A DNA stretch of 59,968 nt from an uncultured Ectothiorhodospiraceae bacterium (GTDB lineage Bacteria; Pseudomonadota; Gammaproteobacteria; S012-40). The translations under genes were made by a program, and so were the position numbers. The notes under the pieces were generated by a model. It was not told the DNA's origin. It saw only the letters and a list, made by a program, of their open reading frames with translations, and ran no database searches. Where the stretch lies: NCBI GenBank assembly GCA_945787715.1, contig CALZJE010000067.1:1-59968 (forward strand). Direction: 5' to 3'. Shown here piece by piece: positions 9,576 to 18,298 of this stretch (its first letter is position 1; each line of letters opens with the position of its first letter).

Positions 9576-10154
9576 TTAGGAGCCACCGCGCACTAACCGA
9601 ACATAATAACCGGAGTAGCTGCGATGATTGACATCTACAAAACCATCGTATATATTCACAATCCACGCCATGCTAGAAAAGCTGGGGTGCTTCGAGGATG
9701 AAGTTGACCAATAATACAAATTAAAGGCGGTGTTAGGAAACACGTTCAGGTTTATCGCCGGGTTAAAACAAGCTTCTTCCACCAGTGAGAGCAGTTCGCT
9801 AATATTCGGTATACGCCAGTCGGTGTAACCCATATTATCTGGTAAATCGCCAACACTATTTATGTCTAGAACTTGTTGCAGAGCCCCCCACCAAGTAAAC
9901 GTGCTTGCGCTTCCTGTGGCACAATCTGCATCTCTTTGGCCGATAGAGCAGCGCTGCCACATCAAACCAGTATATAAATCCGTGACAGTACTATCACCAT
10001 TATTCACAAATCGAATATCTGGCGTAGTTGGCGTAACTCCCGAGGAACAGGTTTGCTCAGCAACTAAAAAACCTGGCCATAAGGCTAAAAAGATTATAAA
10101 TAGAGCAATACTTTGCTTTATCTTAATTATATTAACGCGACTAGAAATTTGCAT
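9576..10154 (-). CDS. Secreted DUF1566 (Lcl C-terminal) domain protein
   Basis: 192 residues. The N-terminus has a signal peptide (ALFIIFLALWPGFLVAEQ). The rest is one DUF1566 domain: VTDLYTGLMWQRC, TDWRIPNISELLSLVE, YYWSTSS and the terminal YYVRLVRGG, all typical of this family. The domain is found in Legionella Lcl and in many secreted or surface proteins of aquatic bacteria. It follows the 1501-residue lipoprotein gene in the same direction after 157 bases, and that protein ends in the same domain, so the pair is probably functionally linked. Molecular function is unknown. Confidence 0.85.
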   Translation of the reverse strand: MQISSRVNIIKIKQSIALFIIFLALWPGFLVAEQTCSSGVTPTTPDIRFVNNGDSTVTDLYTGLMWQRCSIGQRDADCATGSASTFTWWGALQQVLDINSVGDLPDNMGYTDWRIPNISELLSLVEEACFNPAINLNVFPNTAFNLYYWSTSSSKHPSFSSMAWIVNIYDGFVDVNHRSYSGYYVRLVRGGS

Positions 10155-10311
10155 TAAATATCTCCGAAAATAAATGTTGGTGTATTAAAGACCGTTATAC
10201 CAATTAGAGTGGTTTCGCGCAGCCTATCCACTATTAATCATTGCACTATAAAGGGACAAAATCACAATGCTGCGCAATGGTGTACAAACGTCATGTGATA
10301 ACAGGATGCTG

Positions 10312-13300
10312 TTATAATCCCCCACTGCGTACTAACCGCACAAAGTGACCAGAACTACGAGCAGCCTCGCTATGAATACCATACGTAAAACCCATGGTCC
10401 ATGCACTGTCTGAATTTATGGCGCCCGGTGAGGATGACCAATAAGTGTTAACACGACTATTAGGAAAATAGGCAGTATTTATTACTGGAAAAACAATATT
10501 TAGATTAATCAGACTGCGTAATTCTGTTCGGCTGGGTAAACGCCAATCCTTAAAACCGCATATTCCTTGAATATTCACCTGAGCAACAAATTTTTCTGTA
10601 TCACAATTTGTAGTGTCAAAACAATGACCGCCATTGGGTGTACCTAATGCACCATTATCATTATTTCCGGATGAGTTATACCAGCTGTAGATCCAGCCCG
10701 AATCTCTTAAATCACCACTACCGCTTGCTTGTTTTACCTCCCATGTCAGCCCAGTGACATTATCCCTAACGCAGTCCCAACTAGGGGCGTTTGCGACAAG
10801 GTCATTCCCACTACTATCCAATTTTGTGTAACTAAAGCCAGCATGACCATCGCTGTCATCATTGTGCGTCACATCTCGTCCATGGCTGCAATCTTGTTGA
10901 CTAATGATCTCACCACTGCAATCCGTATTAATGAGTCCTGAATCGCTGGCACCATAAGTGACACCAGTATCGTTAAGAGGAAATAACGGAACAATCACTG
11001 TTCGCACCGATTTTTCAGCACTAGGAAAAGATTCCAGGTTGTTTGCCAATGCAGTAACAACAAAATGATAATTCACCCATGGCTTTAAATTCGACAATAC
11101 TAATCCGCTGCTTCGATTAAGCTCTAATATCCCCCCCATCGCCGCATAATTACCCGGTGTTACCCCACTTTGCCGAGCATAATAAACGTTGTATGAAGTT
11201 GCACCGGCGACATCTGCCCAACTTAAAGTGACCTGTCTATCACTTTTTAACAACGAAAGAGCTGGTGCAGATGGCGCATCGTCGTTTCGAACAGTGATAA
11301 TACTTTGAGTATCACTAATCGTCGCACCAGTCGCATTACTCAAATTAATTAAAAACTGCTCATCATTTTCAGCAATCGCATCATCTTTGATGGTGAAGTT
11401 TATAGTTTCACTGATCTCACCCGGGGTAAAACTTAAGGTACCACTCTTTGCGATATAATCACTCTCTGCAATGGCGCTACTATTCGCTGTGGTATAACCG
11501 ACCTGGACAGTCTGAATACTGGCTTTATGCAGGGTAACCTTTACTGTGGCTATCGCATCTGATTCATCTTTGCTTACATCTTCGATACTCAAGCTCGGAA
11601 AATCATCGTCGTCGGTAATTACCACTTGCACATTTGGATTAAACAATGTGGCGCCCTGGATTTTTCTCAGGTTAAGAGTGAAAGTATCATCCGCTTCGTA
11701 AATTTCGTCATTTTTGATAATTAGGTTAATCATTTTTTCTGTTTCACCAATATTAAAGGTGATGCTTCCGGTTTGTGCGTCATAATCATCGGCTTCGGTT
11801 GCGGATCCATTCACAGTTGCAAAGTCGAGTGTCACCGGTGACCCACTGGGAGAATCTAGCGACAGTATTAAAGTGGCATTTGTGCTTTCCTCATTAACAC
11901 TGATATTTTCCGAACTGACGACTGGAAGTGCCGTGGTAAATCCTGAAGTAAACACGGTTGCGAGTGATGCACCATTACTGTCTGTGATATCGGTACTGAG
12001 TTCTATCCTGTATAAGACATTATTTATCAAGTTATTGCTTGGGTTAAAACTAGCGGTTTTGGTGCTTTGATCATAGCTTACCGAACCCAGAACAACACTG
12101 TCGTCGGGACGTAAAACACGAAACGTACTACTGTTAATACTGGCGGCTGCCATATTTTTATCAAAGGTAACATCAACCTTATGTAAATTAGTGTCAACAT
12201 TTTCCTGATTATTCTCGGGGGAGGTTACCGTCACCATTGGTGGTACAATAGATGGCTCATCATCGTCAATAATAGTGATATTAACGCTGCTTTGACTGCC
12301 TAACGTAGCACCAGAAACATTGCTTAGCAAAACACTAAATGACTCGTTGTTTGGACCTTCGTACATATAGTCATTATTGATTATTATATCGATATTGGTC
12401 TGAGTTTCACCTGCAAGTAGGGTTACCAGCTGATTATTTAATGTTATGTAATCATTGGATATAGCAGAACCAGTTTCAGTCGTGACATTTACAGAAATGT
12501 TGTTTTGTAAGTCAGCTTTATCTAATTTGATGTTAAGCGTAGCAACCGCATCTGTTTCCGAGACAGATACATTAGCATTGACAAAGTTAATGACGGGTAA
12601 CACTTCATCGATATTAAGTACTGTTATTTGTAGTATTTGATGCGCCGTAATATCGCCATCACTGACTTGTATCTCGAGTTGATAAACATTATCGGTATCA
12701 GCATCGGCAGGAGATTCGAAATCCGGTGGATTTTTAAATATTAAAACACCACTACTGTTAAGCGTAAATATACTTGAATCAGCTCCTCCAATAATTAGGA
12801 AGTTAATATTGTTGCTATCCATCCCACGAGCTTGGAGGGTGGTGATTGCACTGTTATTTTCATGGACAAAATATTGAGTTGCTATTGAAGATTGTGGTTG
12901 TGTACCAATCTGGTTGCTCTCCAACGATTCTAACTCACCGGCCAAGGCGGTAACGACAAAAAAGTAGTCTGAATCATTGGTTAAACCTGGTATGGTTATT
13001 TCACTTTTTTTATCCGCCAATCTCACACCGCCCAACGATTCATAACTAACAGGTGTTACACCACTTTGTTCAGCAAAATAGATATTGTATGATGTTGCAC
13101 CGGTGACATCCGCCCAGAATAAAGTGACTTGGCCATCACCATTTAACAACGAAAGTACCGGTGCGGATGGTGAATCGTCATTTCGAATAGTGACAAGGCT
13201 TTCGCCATCGTTAATCATTGCACCAACAATTCCGTTTAAATTTATCAAAAATTGCTCATCAGTTTCAGCAATCGCATCATCAGTGATGTCAATATTGATG

Positions 13301-14817
13301 GTTTCACTGACTTTACCCGGCGTAAAACTTAAGCTTCCACTTTTATTCGCGTAATCGGTTCCTGCTATAGCGTTATCATTTGCAGTGGCATAGTTAACCT
13401 GAACTGGTTGAACACTAGCTGTGTTCAGCGTAACTCTGACATTGGCGACTGTTTTTGATTCATTGACGATAACGTCTTCAACACTCAAGCCCGGTAAATC
13501 GTCAGTAGCAATGGTGACAGTTGCGCTACTTTGACTACCTAGTGTGGCACCAGTGACTCTGCTTAGCAATACTGTAAAGAATTCAGTGTTAGTGCCTTCG
13601 TATAATTCATCATTATTGATTGTTATATCGAAACTGAGTTGCGTCTCTCCAGCGGGTAGGATTATCGTTTGATCTTTCAATGCTTCATAATCACTGGATG
13701 ATGCCGTGCCGAGCACAGTATTAACACTCGCGGTAATGTTGTTCTGTATATTAGCTTTATCTAATGCAATGTTCAGTGTAGCAATCCCATCTTTTTCAGA
13801 GACAGATACATTGGTTTGGGAAAAATTAATAACGGGCAGTACTTCATCAATATTCAGTACAGTAATTTGCAGTGTTTGCTGCGCTTTTTTATCACCATCA
13901 TTGACTTCTATTTCCAGTTGATAAATATTGTCTGCATCAGCGTCACCAGGGGATTCGAAATCCGGTGGATTTAGAAAGATTAAGGCACCATTCCGATTAA
14001 GCGCAAACAGATTGACATCTGCACCACCAATGATGAGAAAAGCTAATTCGCTACTATCCGCATCACTGGCTTGAATGGTAGTGATTGCAGTACTGTTTTC
14101 AACAACACTAAAGTCAGTTGATGAAATAAGGACTGGCGCTTGATTTTCAACAAAAGGTTCGGAAACAGTGGCAGAACTGGTAGTGGAATAAGCGCTATAC
14201 TGATCACCTCTTTTTGCAGCCAACCAATAATAATAGCTTTGATTAGGTATCACTACATCATCCCTATACGGCGATGTAACATTATTAATGACTGTTGCAG
14301 TATTTATATCCAGCACATCGCTGGTGCTCCGGTAAAGCGTGTAGCTATCTAAAGCTTCAACAGATTCCCAGCTGACTAGAACAAAGTTCTTATCAGTGAC
14401 TACACTTGTTAGATTACTGGGCTCCATTGGTGGCGCAGTGAAAGTCAGCTGGTTTGAATCTGGACTTTCGTTACCAGACCAATTGGATCTCAGTTTAACA
14501 ACGTATTGCTGGTGCGTGTTTTCAGCAACGATAATATACGGTGGTTTATTTAAAATAATTTCTGATGTTTTACTGGCACCAAAGGTATTTAATTTGGATA
14601 AATACAATGTGTAGTTTTGTGCATTACTTTGTTCCTCCCAATTTAGAATCAACTGGTTTAAATTGTTTTTCTCCAGAACTATATTAGGTGCAGTTGTTGG
14701 TGCCTGTTGTGTTGGGTGGGAAATATCCACATCACCAGTAAGACCACCGCCACAGGCTTGTAATAGAATCACACTGATAAGAGCGATTATTCGTTGTATT
14801 TTTTGCATTATTTTCAT
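10312..14817 (-). CDS. Giant modular surface lipoprotein (FN3, cadherin-like, Calx-beta, DUF1566)
   Basis: 1501 residues. A signal ending in the lipobox ALISVILLQAC (Cys22) indicates a lipoprotein. Then come two fibronectin-III domains, a cadherin-like domain (FSVVENSTAITTIQASDADS), two Calx-beta domains, FN3, a second cadherin-like/Calx-beta set, a bacterial Ig-like (Big_5) domain around PENNQENVDTNLHKVDVTFD, two more Calx-beta domains and FN3. A C-terminal DUF1566 domain ends FVRLVRSGGL. The cadherin/Calx-beta/FN3 block is internally duplicated, so it grew by tandem duplication. Calx-beta and cadherin-like domains often bind Ca2+. Likely an outer-membrane-anchored adhesin or matrix protein. 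Two CRP-like sites lie 53-99 bases upstream. The frame is intact throughout, unlike the related lipoprotein at 3223-6911. Confidence 0.85.
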   Translation of the reverse strand: MKIMQKIQRIIALISVILLQACGGGLTGDVDISHPTQQAPTTAPNIVLEKNNLNQLILNWEEQSNAQNYTLYLSKLNTFGASKTSEIILNKPPYIIVAENTHQQYVVKLRSNWSGNESPDSNQLTFTAPPMEPSNLTSVVTDKNFVLVSWESVEALDSYTLYRSTSDVLDINTATVINNVTSPYRDDVVIPNQSYYYWLAAKRGDQYSAYSTTSSATVSEPFVENQAPVLISSTDFSVVENSTAITTIQASDADSSELAFLIIGGADVNLFALNRNGALIFLNPPDFESPGDADADNIYQLEIEVNDGDKKAQQTLQITVLNIDEVLPVINFSQTNVSVSEKDGIATLNIALDKANIQNNITASVNTVLGTASSSDYEALKDQTIILPAGETQLSFDITINNDELYEGTNTEFFTVLLSRVTGATLGSQSSATVTIATDDLPGLSVEDVIVNESKTVANVRVTLNTASVQPVQVNYATANDNAIAGTDYANKSGSLSFTPGKVSETINIDITDDAIAETDEQFLINLNGIVGAMINDGESLVTIRNDDSPSAPVLSLLNGDGQVTLFWADVTGATSYNIYFAEQSGVTPVSYESLGGVRLADKKSEITIPGLTNDSDYFFVVTALAGELESLESNQIGTQPQSSIATQYFVHENNSAITTLQARGMDSNNINFLIIGGADSSIFTLNSSGVLIFKNPPDFESPADADTDNVYQLEIQVSDGDITAHQILQITVLNIDEVLPVINFVNANVSVSETDAVATLNIKLDKADLQNNISVNVTTETGSAISNDYITLNNQLVTLLAGETQTNIDIIINNDYMYEGPNNESFSVLLSNVSGATLGSQSSVNITIIDDDEPSIVPPMVTVTSPENNQENVDTNLHKVDVTFDKNMAAASINSSTFRVLRPDDSVVLGSVSYDQSTKTASFNPSNNLINNVLYRIELSTDITDSNGASLATVFTSGFTTALPVVSSENISVNEESTNATLILSLDSPSGSPVTLDFATVNGSATEADDYDAQTGSITFNIGETEKMINLIIKNDEIYEADDTFTLNLRKIQGATLFNPNVQVVITDDDDFPSLSIEDVSKDESDAIATVKVTLHKASIQTVQVGYTTANSSAIAESDYIAKSGTLSFTPGEISETINFTIKDDAIAENDEQFLINLSNATGATISDTQSIITVRNDDAPSAPALSLLKSDRQVTLSWADVAGATSYNVYYARQSGVTPGNYAAMGGILELNRSSGLVLSNLKPWVNYHFVVTALANNLESFPSAEKSVRTVIVPLFPLNDTGVTYGASDSGLINTDCSGEIISQQDCSHGRDVTHNDDSDGHAGFSYTKLDSSGNDLVANAPSWDCVRDNVTGLTWEVKQASGSGDLRDSGWIYSWYNSSGNNDNGALGTPNGGHCFDTTNCDTEKFVAQVNIQGICGFKDWRLPSRTELRSLINLNIVFPVINTAYFPNSRVNTYWSSSPGAINSDSAWTMGFTYGIHSEAARSSGHFVRLVRSGGL

Positions 14818-14869
14818 CGATTAAGTTTCAGGCTTTTTATTATTATAATTTTGAAGAGTTTTTGTGAGC

Positions 14870-14885
14870 TGTGATCTATTTCACA
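14870..14885. promoter_or_regulatory. CRP-like site, proximal
   Basis: TGTGATCTATTTCACA is a perfect TGTGA-N6-TCACA core, centred about 60 bases before the start codon of the giant lipoprotein gene. The site motif is seen directly; binding by CRP is inferred from the E. coli consensus. Confidence 0.7.
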
Positions 14886-14900
14886 CGTTGCATTGAAAAC

Positions 14901-14916
14901 CGTGATCTAATTCACG
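14901..14916. promoter_or_regulatory. CRP-like site, distal
   Basis: CGTGATCTAATTCACG is a symmetric variant of the CRP core with one change per half-site. Its centre is 31 bases from that of the proximal site, three helical turns, so two dimers would lie on the same face of the DNA. Confidence 0.6.
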
Positions 14917-15079
14917 CTCCAATTTACGTTTGATGTGATCAGCAAAATAATGGTGTTGTTTTCGAAATTGCGCGAATTGTAATCTAAAAACCGCTCGAAT
15001 CCAAAGTACTATTTTAAGCCACTCTCTACTCGTCAATTTTTAGTTTACATAAATGAAAGCTATCTTCAAATAGCTAGTC

Positions 15080-15127
15080 GAATCAAGTACTTGTACTTTT
15101 ACTTGTGGATCAACTGATTATTCTAGG
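15080..15127. repeat. 48-bp dispersed repeat, copy 1
   Basis: Aligns without gaps to 45490-45537 at 41 of 48 positions; the core GTGGATCAACTGATT is identical. Both copies are intergenic. No internal hairpin is obvious. The surrounding non-coding stretch 14917-15298 has no supportable gene. Confidence 0.65.
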
Positions 15128-15298
15128 CAAAAGCAATATAGCTTAAATATTGAGCGCCATGGTGGCTAGAAAGAAATGGATTCACAATTATACTCGAGTT
15201 GGCCTGTTCAATATGAAGATGATCTACAAATAAAGTCGATAGATTTTCATTGAATCATGCAGCCAAATCCCATTCCCCCACTTTTGCTAAACTCATTA

Positions 15299-15523
15299 TT
15301 ACGCATAGATACCAGATTCTCTTAATTCAATTTGAACTTTAATAACCAAAACAAAAACCCATGCTCGCTGTAACTCAATCCATTTTGTTTTTGTCCCCGA
15401 TTCATCGTCATGTTTTCGACCTAAAAATCTACCATGTACTACCTTCATTCTAAATACCGTGTCAATACTTGGCGTTTTTTTTGGCGGTGCCGTGCGTTTG
15501 TTACTATATAAATGGCTTGCCAT
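15299..15523 (-). pseudogene. C-terminal fragment of an IS4-type transposase
   Basis: About 74 codons with the stretch APPKKTPSIDTVFRM, then GRFLGRKHDDESGTKTKWIE and LQRAWVFVL. This resembles the conserved tail of IS4-family transposases (GGFLGRKxDGEPGxKTLWxGLQR). The preceding catalytic part is absent. The fragment ends a dozen bases from the half REP-like element at 15536, so the element insertion or a recombination there may have removed the rest. Confidence 0.65.
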
Positions 15524-15535
15524 TCCCCAGTTTCA

Positions 15536-15555
15536 AATACAATAGCACAGGCCAG
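15536..15555. repeat. REP-like element, copy C (right arm only)
   Basis: AATACAATAGCACAGGCCAG equals the right arm of copies A and B. The left arm is missing and replaced by the IS4-type fragment. Similarity to the 8038-9290 region begins exactly here and continues through the kinase. Confidence 0.75.
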
Positions 15556-15642
15556 GCACGCTAACATACATTAACATGGCTAAATATAATACATGGAACA
15601 ACCTAATTTAAAACGGATTACCTGATCTTTTAAGGTTCAAAC

Positions 15643-16935
15643 TTAATTCGGTAAAATAAAACTCACTGTAGTTCCAATCTGTTCTTTGCTGTTTATTTGA
15701 AGCTTACCACCGTGAGCTTCAGCAATCATTTTGCAAAGATATAATCCCAAACCATATCCACCTGTCTCACGTTGTCGCGAAGGATCAACACGGTAAAATG
15801 GTTCGGTTAATGATGGAATAAGCTTTTCTTCAATGCCAATGCCAAAATCCTGAACAGTCAGTATGATATTTTCCTTCTCAGATTTAAGCGTAATAATAGG
15901 TGGTGGATTTGCAATCGGAGTATGTTTCAGTGCATTATCTACCAGATTTTTAATCAATAGTTTTATGCGAGGAACATCAATATTCATTTCGTATGGAATG
16001 TCATGAATATTGATAATAAGTGCTCTTGTGGAAAAATAACTCTCAAGTGTTTTTTTTGCAACAGTTGAAATGTTTGCCTTTGTCTTATTTAGGATGTGAT
16101 GCCGTGTGCTAAGCCTTTCTGTTTCTAGTATCTCTTCAATTAATGCATCAATTTCATTTAATTCTTCTTCAATTGTTTTTGAATGCGAGCTTTCTGGTAA
16201 TAATGCGGCAGCGACTTTTGCTCTTGTAACAGGAGAACGTAATTCATGACTAATTGCCAATAATAGCTGACGCTTAGCTTCAAGCATTTGTTGTATGTCA
16301 TCAGTCATCTGGTTAATGCTATTTGCCAGGCTTCCAAGTTCATCGTTTCGATTAATATTTATTCTATGCTCTAGTTCTCCATTACCAATACGTTTTACCC
16401 CTGATTCTAGTGTTTTAATGGGCAGAAAAAGTTTTCGCGTAATCACATAAAATAGTGCTAATAAAATGATGATAAGAAATATAGGTAGCGCATGCCTACG
16501 GTGAATATGATCTTTGGGGTGAGGAATGGAAAAGGCGAGGGTATGATCTGCGTGGTTTACGACTAATATCTCTAGGTCTTCAAGTTCTCCGGTGGAATAT
16601 TTTAACCCATTTTGACTAAACTGCTTGTAATACTTAATTTTTGATAATTCGATCAGGTTTTCACTTGTCGACCAGGTATCAGTACCTTTAAAAATCGAGA
16701 TATCGATTGAAAGTTTTTTAGCGATCTCATGTGCCTTATCTTTATTGGGTGGTGTTCCAATATCACTTTGAACATATTCGAGATACTGTAGTAGGTGAGG
16801 GCGGATATTATCTTTGAAGTTGTTTTTTAAATTATAAGCGATATTCCCGCCAACAATTAGAACTAATAATATTGAGAATAATATATAAAGCCAAAGGAAT
16901 TTGGTGGATAGAGAACTCTTTGTTTTATGCAGCAT
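15643..16935 (-). CDS. CpxA-like envelope-stress sensor histidine kinase
   Basis: 430 residues. Membrane helix 1 is at about 13-34, a periplasmic sensor domain of about 110 residues follows, helix 2 is at about 149-169, then HAMP, a HisKA domain with phosphoacceptor His230 (SHELRSP) and an HATPase domain with DNALKH, DFGIGI and GYGLGLYL. It would autophosphorylate and pass phosphate to the adjacent regulator. The ATG at 16935 lies one base after the regulator stop and starts directly before helix 1; an upstream extension to 16959 is rejected because it overlaps the regulator. CpxA-like identity rests on the operon with a CpxP/Spy-type protein. Confidence 0.85.
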   Translation of the reverse strand: MLHKTKSSLSTKFLWLYILFSILLVLIVGGNIAYNLKNNFKDNIRPHLLQYLEYVQSDIGTPPNKDKAHEIAKKLSIDISIFKGTDTWSTSENLIELSKIKYYKQFSQNGLKYSTGELEDLEILVVNHADHTLAFSIPHPKDHIHRRHALPIFLIIILLALFYVITRKLFLPIKTLESGVKRIGNGELEHRININRNDELGSLANSINQMTDDIQQMLEAKRQLLLAISHELRSPVTRAKVAAALLPESSHSKTIEEELNEIDALIEEILETERLSTRHHILNKTKANISTVAKKTLESYFSTRALIINIHDIPYEMNIDVPRIKLLIKNLVDNALKHTPIANPPPIITLKSEKENIILTVQDFGIGIEEKLIPSLTEPFYRVDPSRQRETGGYGLGLYLCKMIAEAHGGKLQINSKEQIGTTVSFILPN

Positions 16936-16936
16936 G

Positions 16937-17626
16937 TTAATCACTTTCACTAATAGCACCTACCAGACAGTAACCAGTGCCACGAATGGTCTTAATAAAA
17001 GTATAGGGTTTTAACTTATGTCGTAATCGGCTAATTAATATGTCAATAGATCTCGAAAAGAGTTCTGTGTCTATGCCTTTCAAGGTATTCAGTATCTCGT
17101 CACGATTAAACGTTTTATTGGGATGTGTTGCCAATAAGAGTAAACAATTATATTCCATAGTGGAGAGATTAATGATTTCATCATTGAGCGTGGCCTGGCG
17201 TAAGTCAGTATCAATTGATAGTTCTCTGATTTTTATTTGCGTAGGATTTTTGGGCAGGCTCTTAATTTTTGTACGTTTAATAATTCGTTGGATACGTGCG
17301 ACTAATTCACGAGGTTCAAAAGGTTTAGCCAGGTAGTCGTCTGCTCCTAATTCTATACCAATAATTCGATCCATAACTTCTCCGCGCGCTGTCAACATGA
17401 AAATAGGAATCTCACTATTTTTTCGAATCTGCTTACAAACCTCAAAACCATCCATTTCTGGCAGCATGATATCCAATATCACCAAATCATACTGACCATG
17501 CTCCAGTTTTTCAAAGCCATCACTGGGTGATAATGCATGATCAAGTTGAATTGAATGTTGATTGAAAAATTCAGTCAATAAATTGCCTAAACGTTGATCA
17601 TCATCAATTAGCAGAAGTTTAGTCAT
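16937..17626 (-). CDS. CpxR-like OmpR-family response regulator
   Basis: 229 residues. A receiver domain has acidic residues in LLIDDD, phosphoacceptor Asp52 (VILDIMLP), the conserved Thr in MLTA and Lys in LAKPFEP. A C-terminal winged-helix domain is recognised by LSTMEYNCLLLLATHPNKTF, and by DILISRLRHKL with FIKTIRGTGYCLV at the end. It should bind direct repeats in promoters; the three-fold GTAAC box at 18269-18293 upstream of this operon is the obvious target. It is one base from the kinase and about 100 bases after the CpxP-like gene. Confidence 0.88.
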   Translation of the reverse strand: MTKLLLIDDDQRLGNLLTEFFNQHSIQLDHALSPSDGFEKLEHGQYDLVILDIMLPEMDGFEVCKQIRKNSEIPIFMLTARGEVMDRIIGIELGADDYLAKPFEPRELVARIQRIIKRTKIKSLPKNPTQIKIRELSIDTDLRQATLNDEIINLSTMEYNCLLLLATHPNKTFNRDEILNTLKGIDTELFSRSIDILISRLRHKLKPYTFIKTIRGTGYCLVGAISESD

Positions 17627-17656
17627 GTTGGATAAAAATTATGATTTACCAGTAAG

Positions 17657-17693
17657 ATTGGTATTGTGTTTCAATAATCAACACAATACCAAT
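17657..17693. other. 14-bp hairpin between the CpxP-like and CpxR-like genes
   Basis: ATTGGTATTGTGTT (17657-17670) and AACACAATACCAAT (17680-17693) form a perfect 14-bp stem with a nine-base loop. On the operon strand no U-tract follows, so it is more likely a 3' stabiliser or partial attenuator that lets the chaperone message exceed that of the two-component genes than a simple terminator. Confidence 0.6.
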
Positions 17694-17729
17694 TAACTTC
17701 AGCACATGTAAAGCCGATCCTGCAAAAGC

Positions 17730-18185
17730 TTAATGCCAATGGTGACGTTTATGTTTTTTAGCCATGTCTTGCCATTCCTCTCTTAGCTTTATTTTTTGCT
17801 CCAGTGTCAAACTGTCATAAAAACCAGCTAAAGCATGTACAACTTCGGGTGATTTTTTTGAAAAATATTCAAGCTTATTATCAATCATTGACTGGAGTTT
17901 AATCTGGTCTAGTGTTTCCTCTGCTAAGAGAGATGTTATATCTTGTTTATGTTTAACATGCGATTCTTTTAAATCTTTACGCATATCCAAAGCGATAACC
18001 TTCAGTTCACTAAGCTTTGTCATTTGGCTGTCATTAAGTTCAAGTTCTTCTTGTATTTCATTGGCAATCCATTCCGCTTTTTCCTCTGGAGATTTGTGTT
18101 TATACCAATAACCACATCCAGTGAATGCTACTGCACTGAAGATGAATAGACTAGCAATAGAAATAATTTTAATTCTAGATTTCAT
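17730..18185 (-). CDS. CpxP/Spy-like periplasmic lipoprotein
   Basis: 151 residues. The signal peptide ends at the lipobox FTGC (Cys24), so this is a lipid-anchored relative of CpxP. The mature part is all alpha-helical and charged, with two LTXXQ-like elements (LELNDSQMTKLSELK and LTLEQKIKLREEW), and ends in a His/Lys-rich tail (KKHKRHHWH). CpxP-type proteins inhibit the kinase and are titrated away by misfolded envelope proteins; the His-rich tail may add metal sensitivity. First gene of the leftward operon, preceded by the GTAAC box. Confidence 0.82.
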   Translation of the reverse strand: MKSRIKIISIASLFIFSAVAFTGCGYWYKHKSPEEKAEWIANEIQEELELNDSQMTKLSELKVIALDMRKDLKESHVKHKQDITSLLAEETLDQIKLQSMIDNKLEYFSKKSPEVVHALAGFYDSLTLEQKIKLREEWQDMAKKHKRHHWH

Positions 18186-18268
18186 TGTTGTTCTCCTAAT
18201 ATTAATTACACAACACTAATTCACAACACTATAGTAGGATTTTTTGAATTAATATTCTTATCATGGAG

Positions 18269-18293
18269 GTAACGAAATGTAACAAAGTGTAAC
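18269..18293 (+). promoter_or_regulatory. CpxR-like box: three 10-bp-phased GTAAC repeats
   Basis: GTAAC occurs at 18269, 18279 and 18289, each separated by exactly five bases. This matches the GTAA(A)-N5-GTAA(A) architecture of CpxR sites, with one extra repeat. It lies 84-108 bases upstream of the CpxP-like start codon and immediately after the end of the next gene, so autoregulation of the operon is the natural reading. Confidence 0.8.
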
Positions 18294-18298
18294 AGCGC

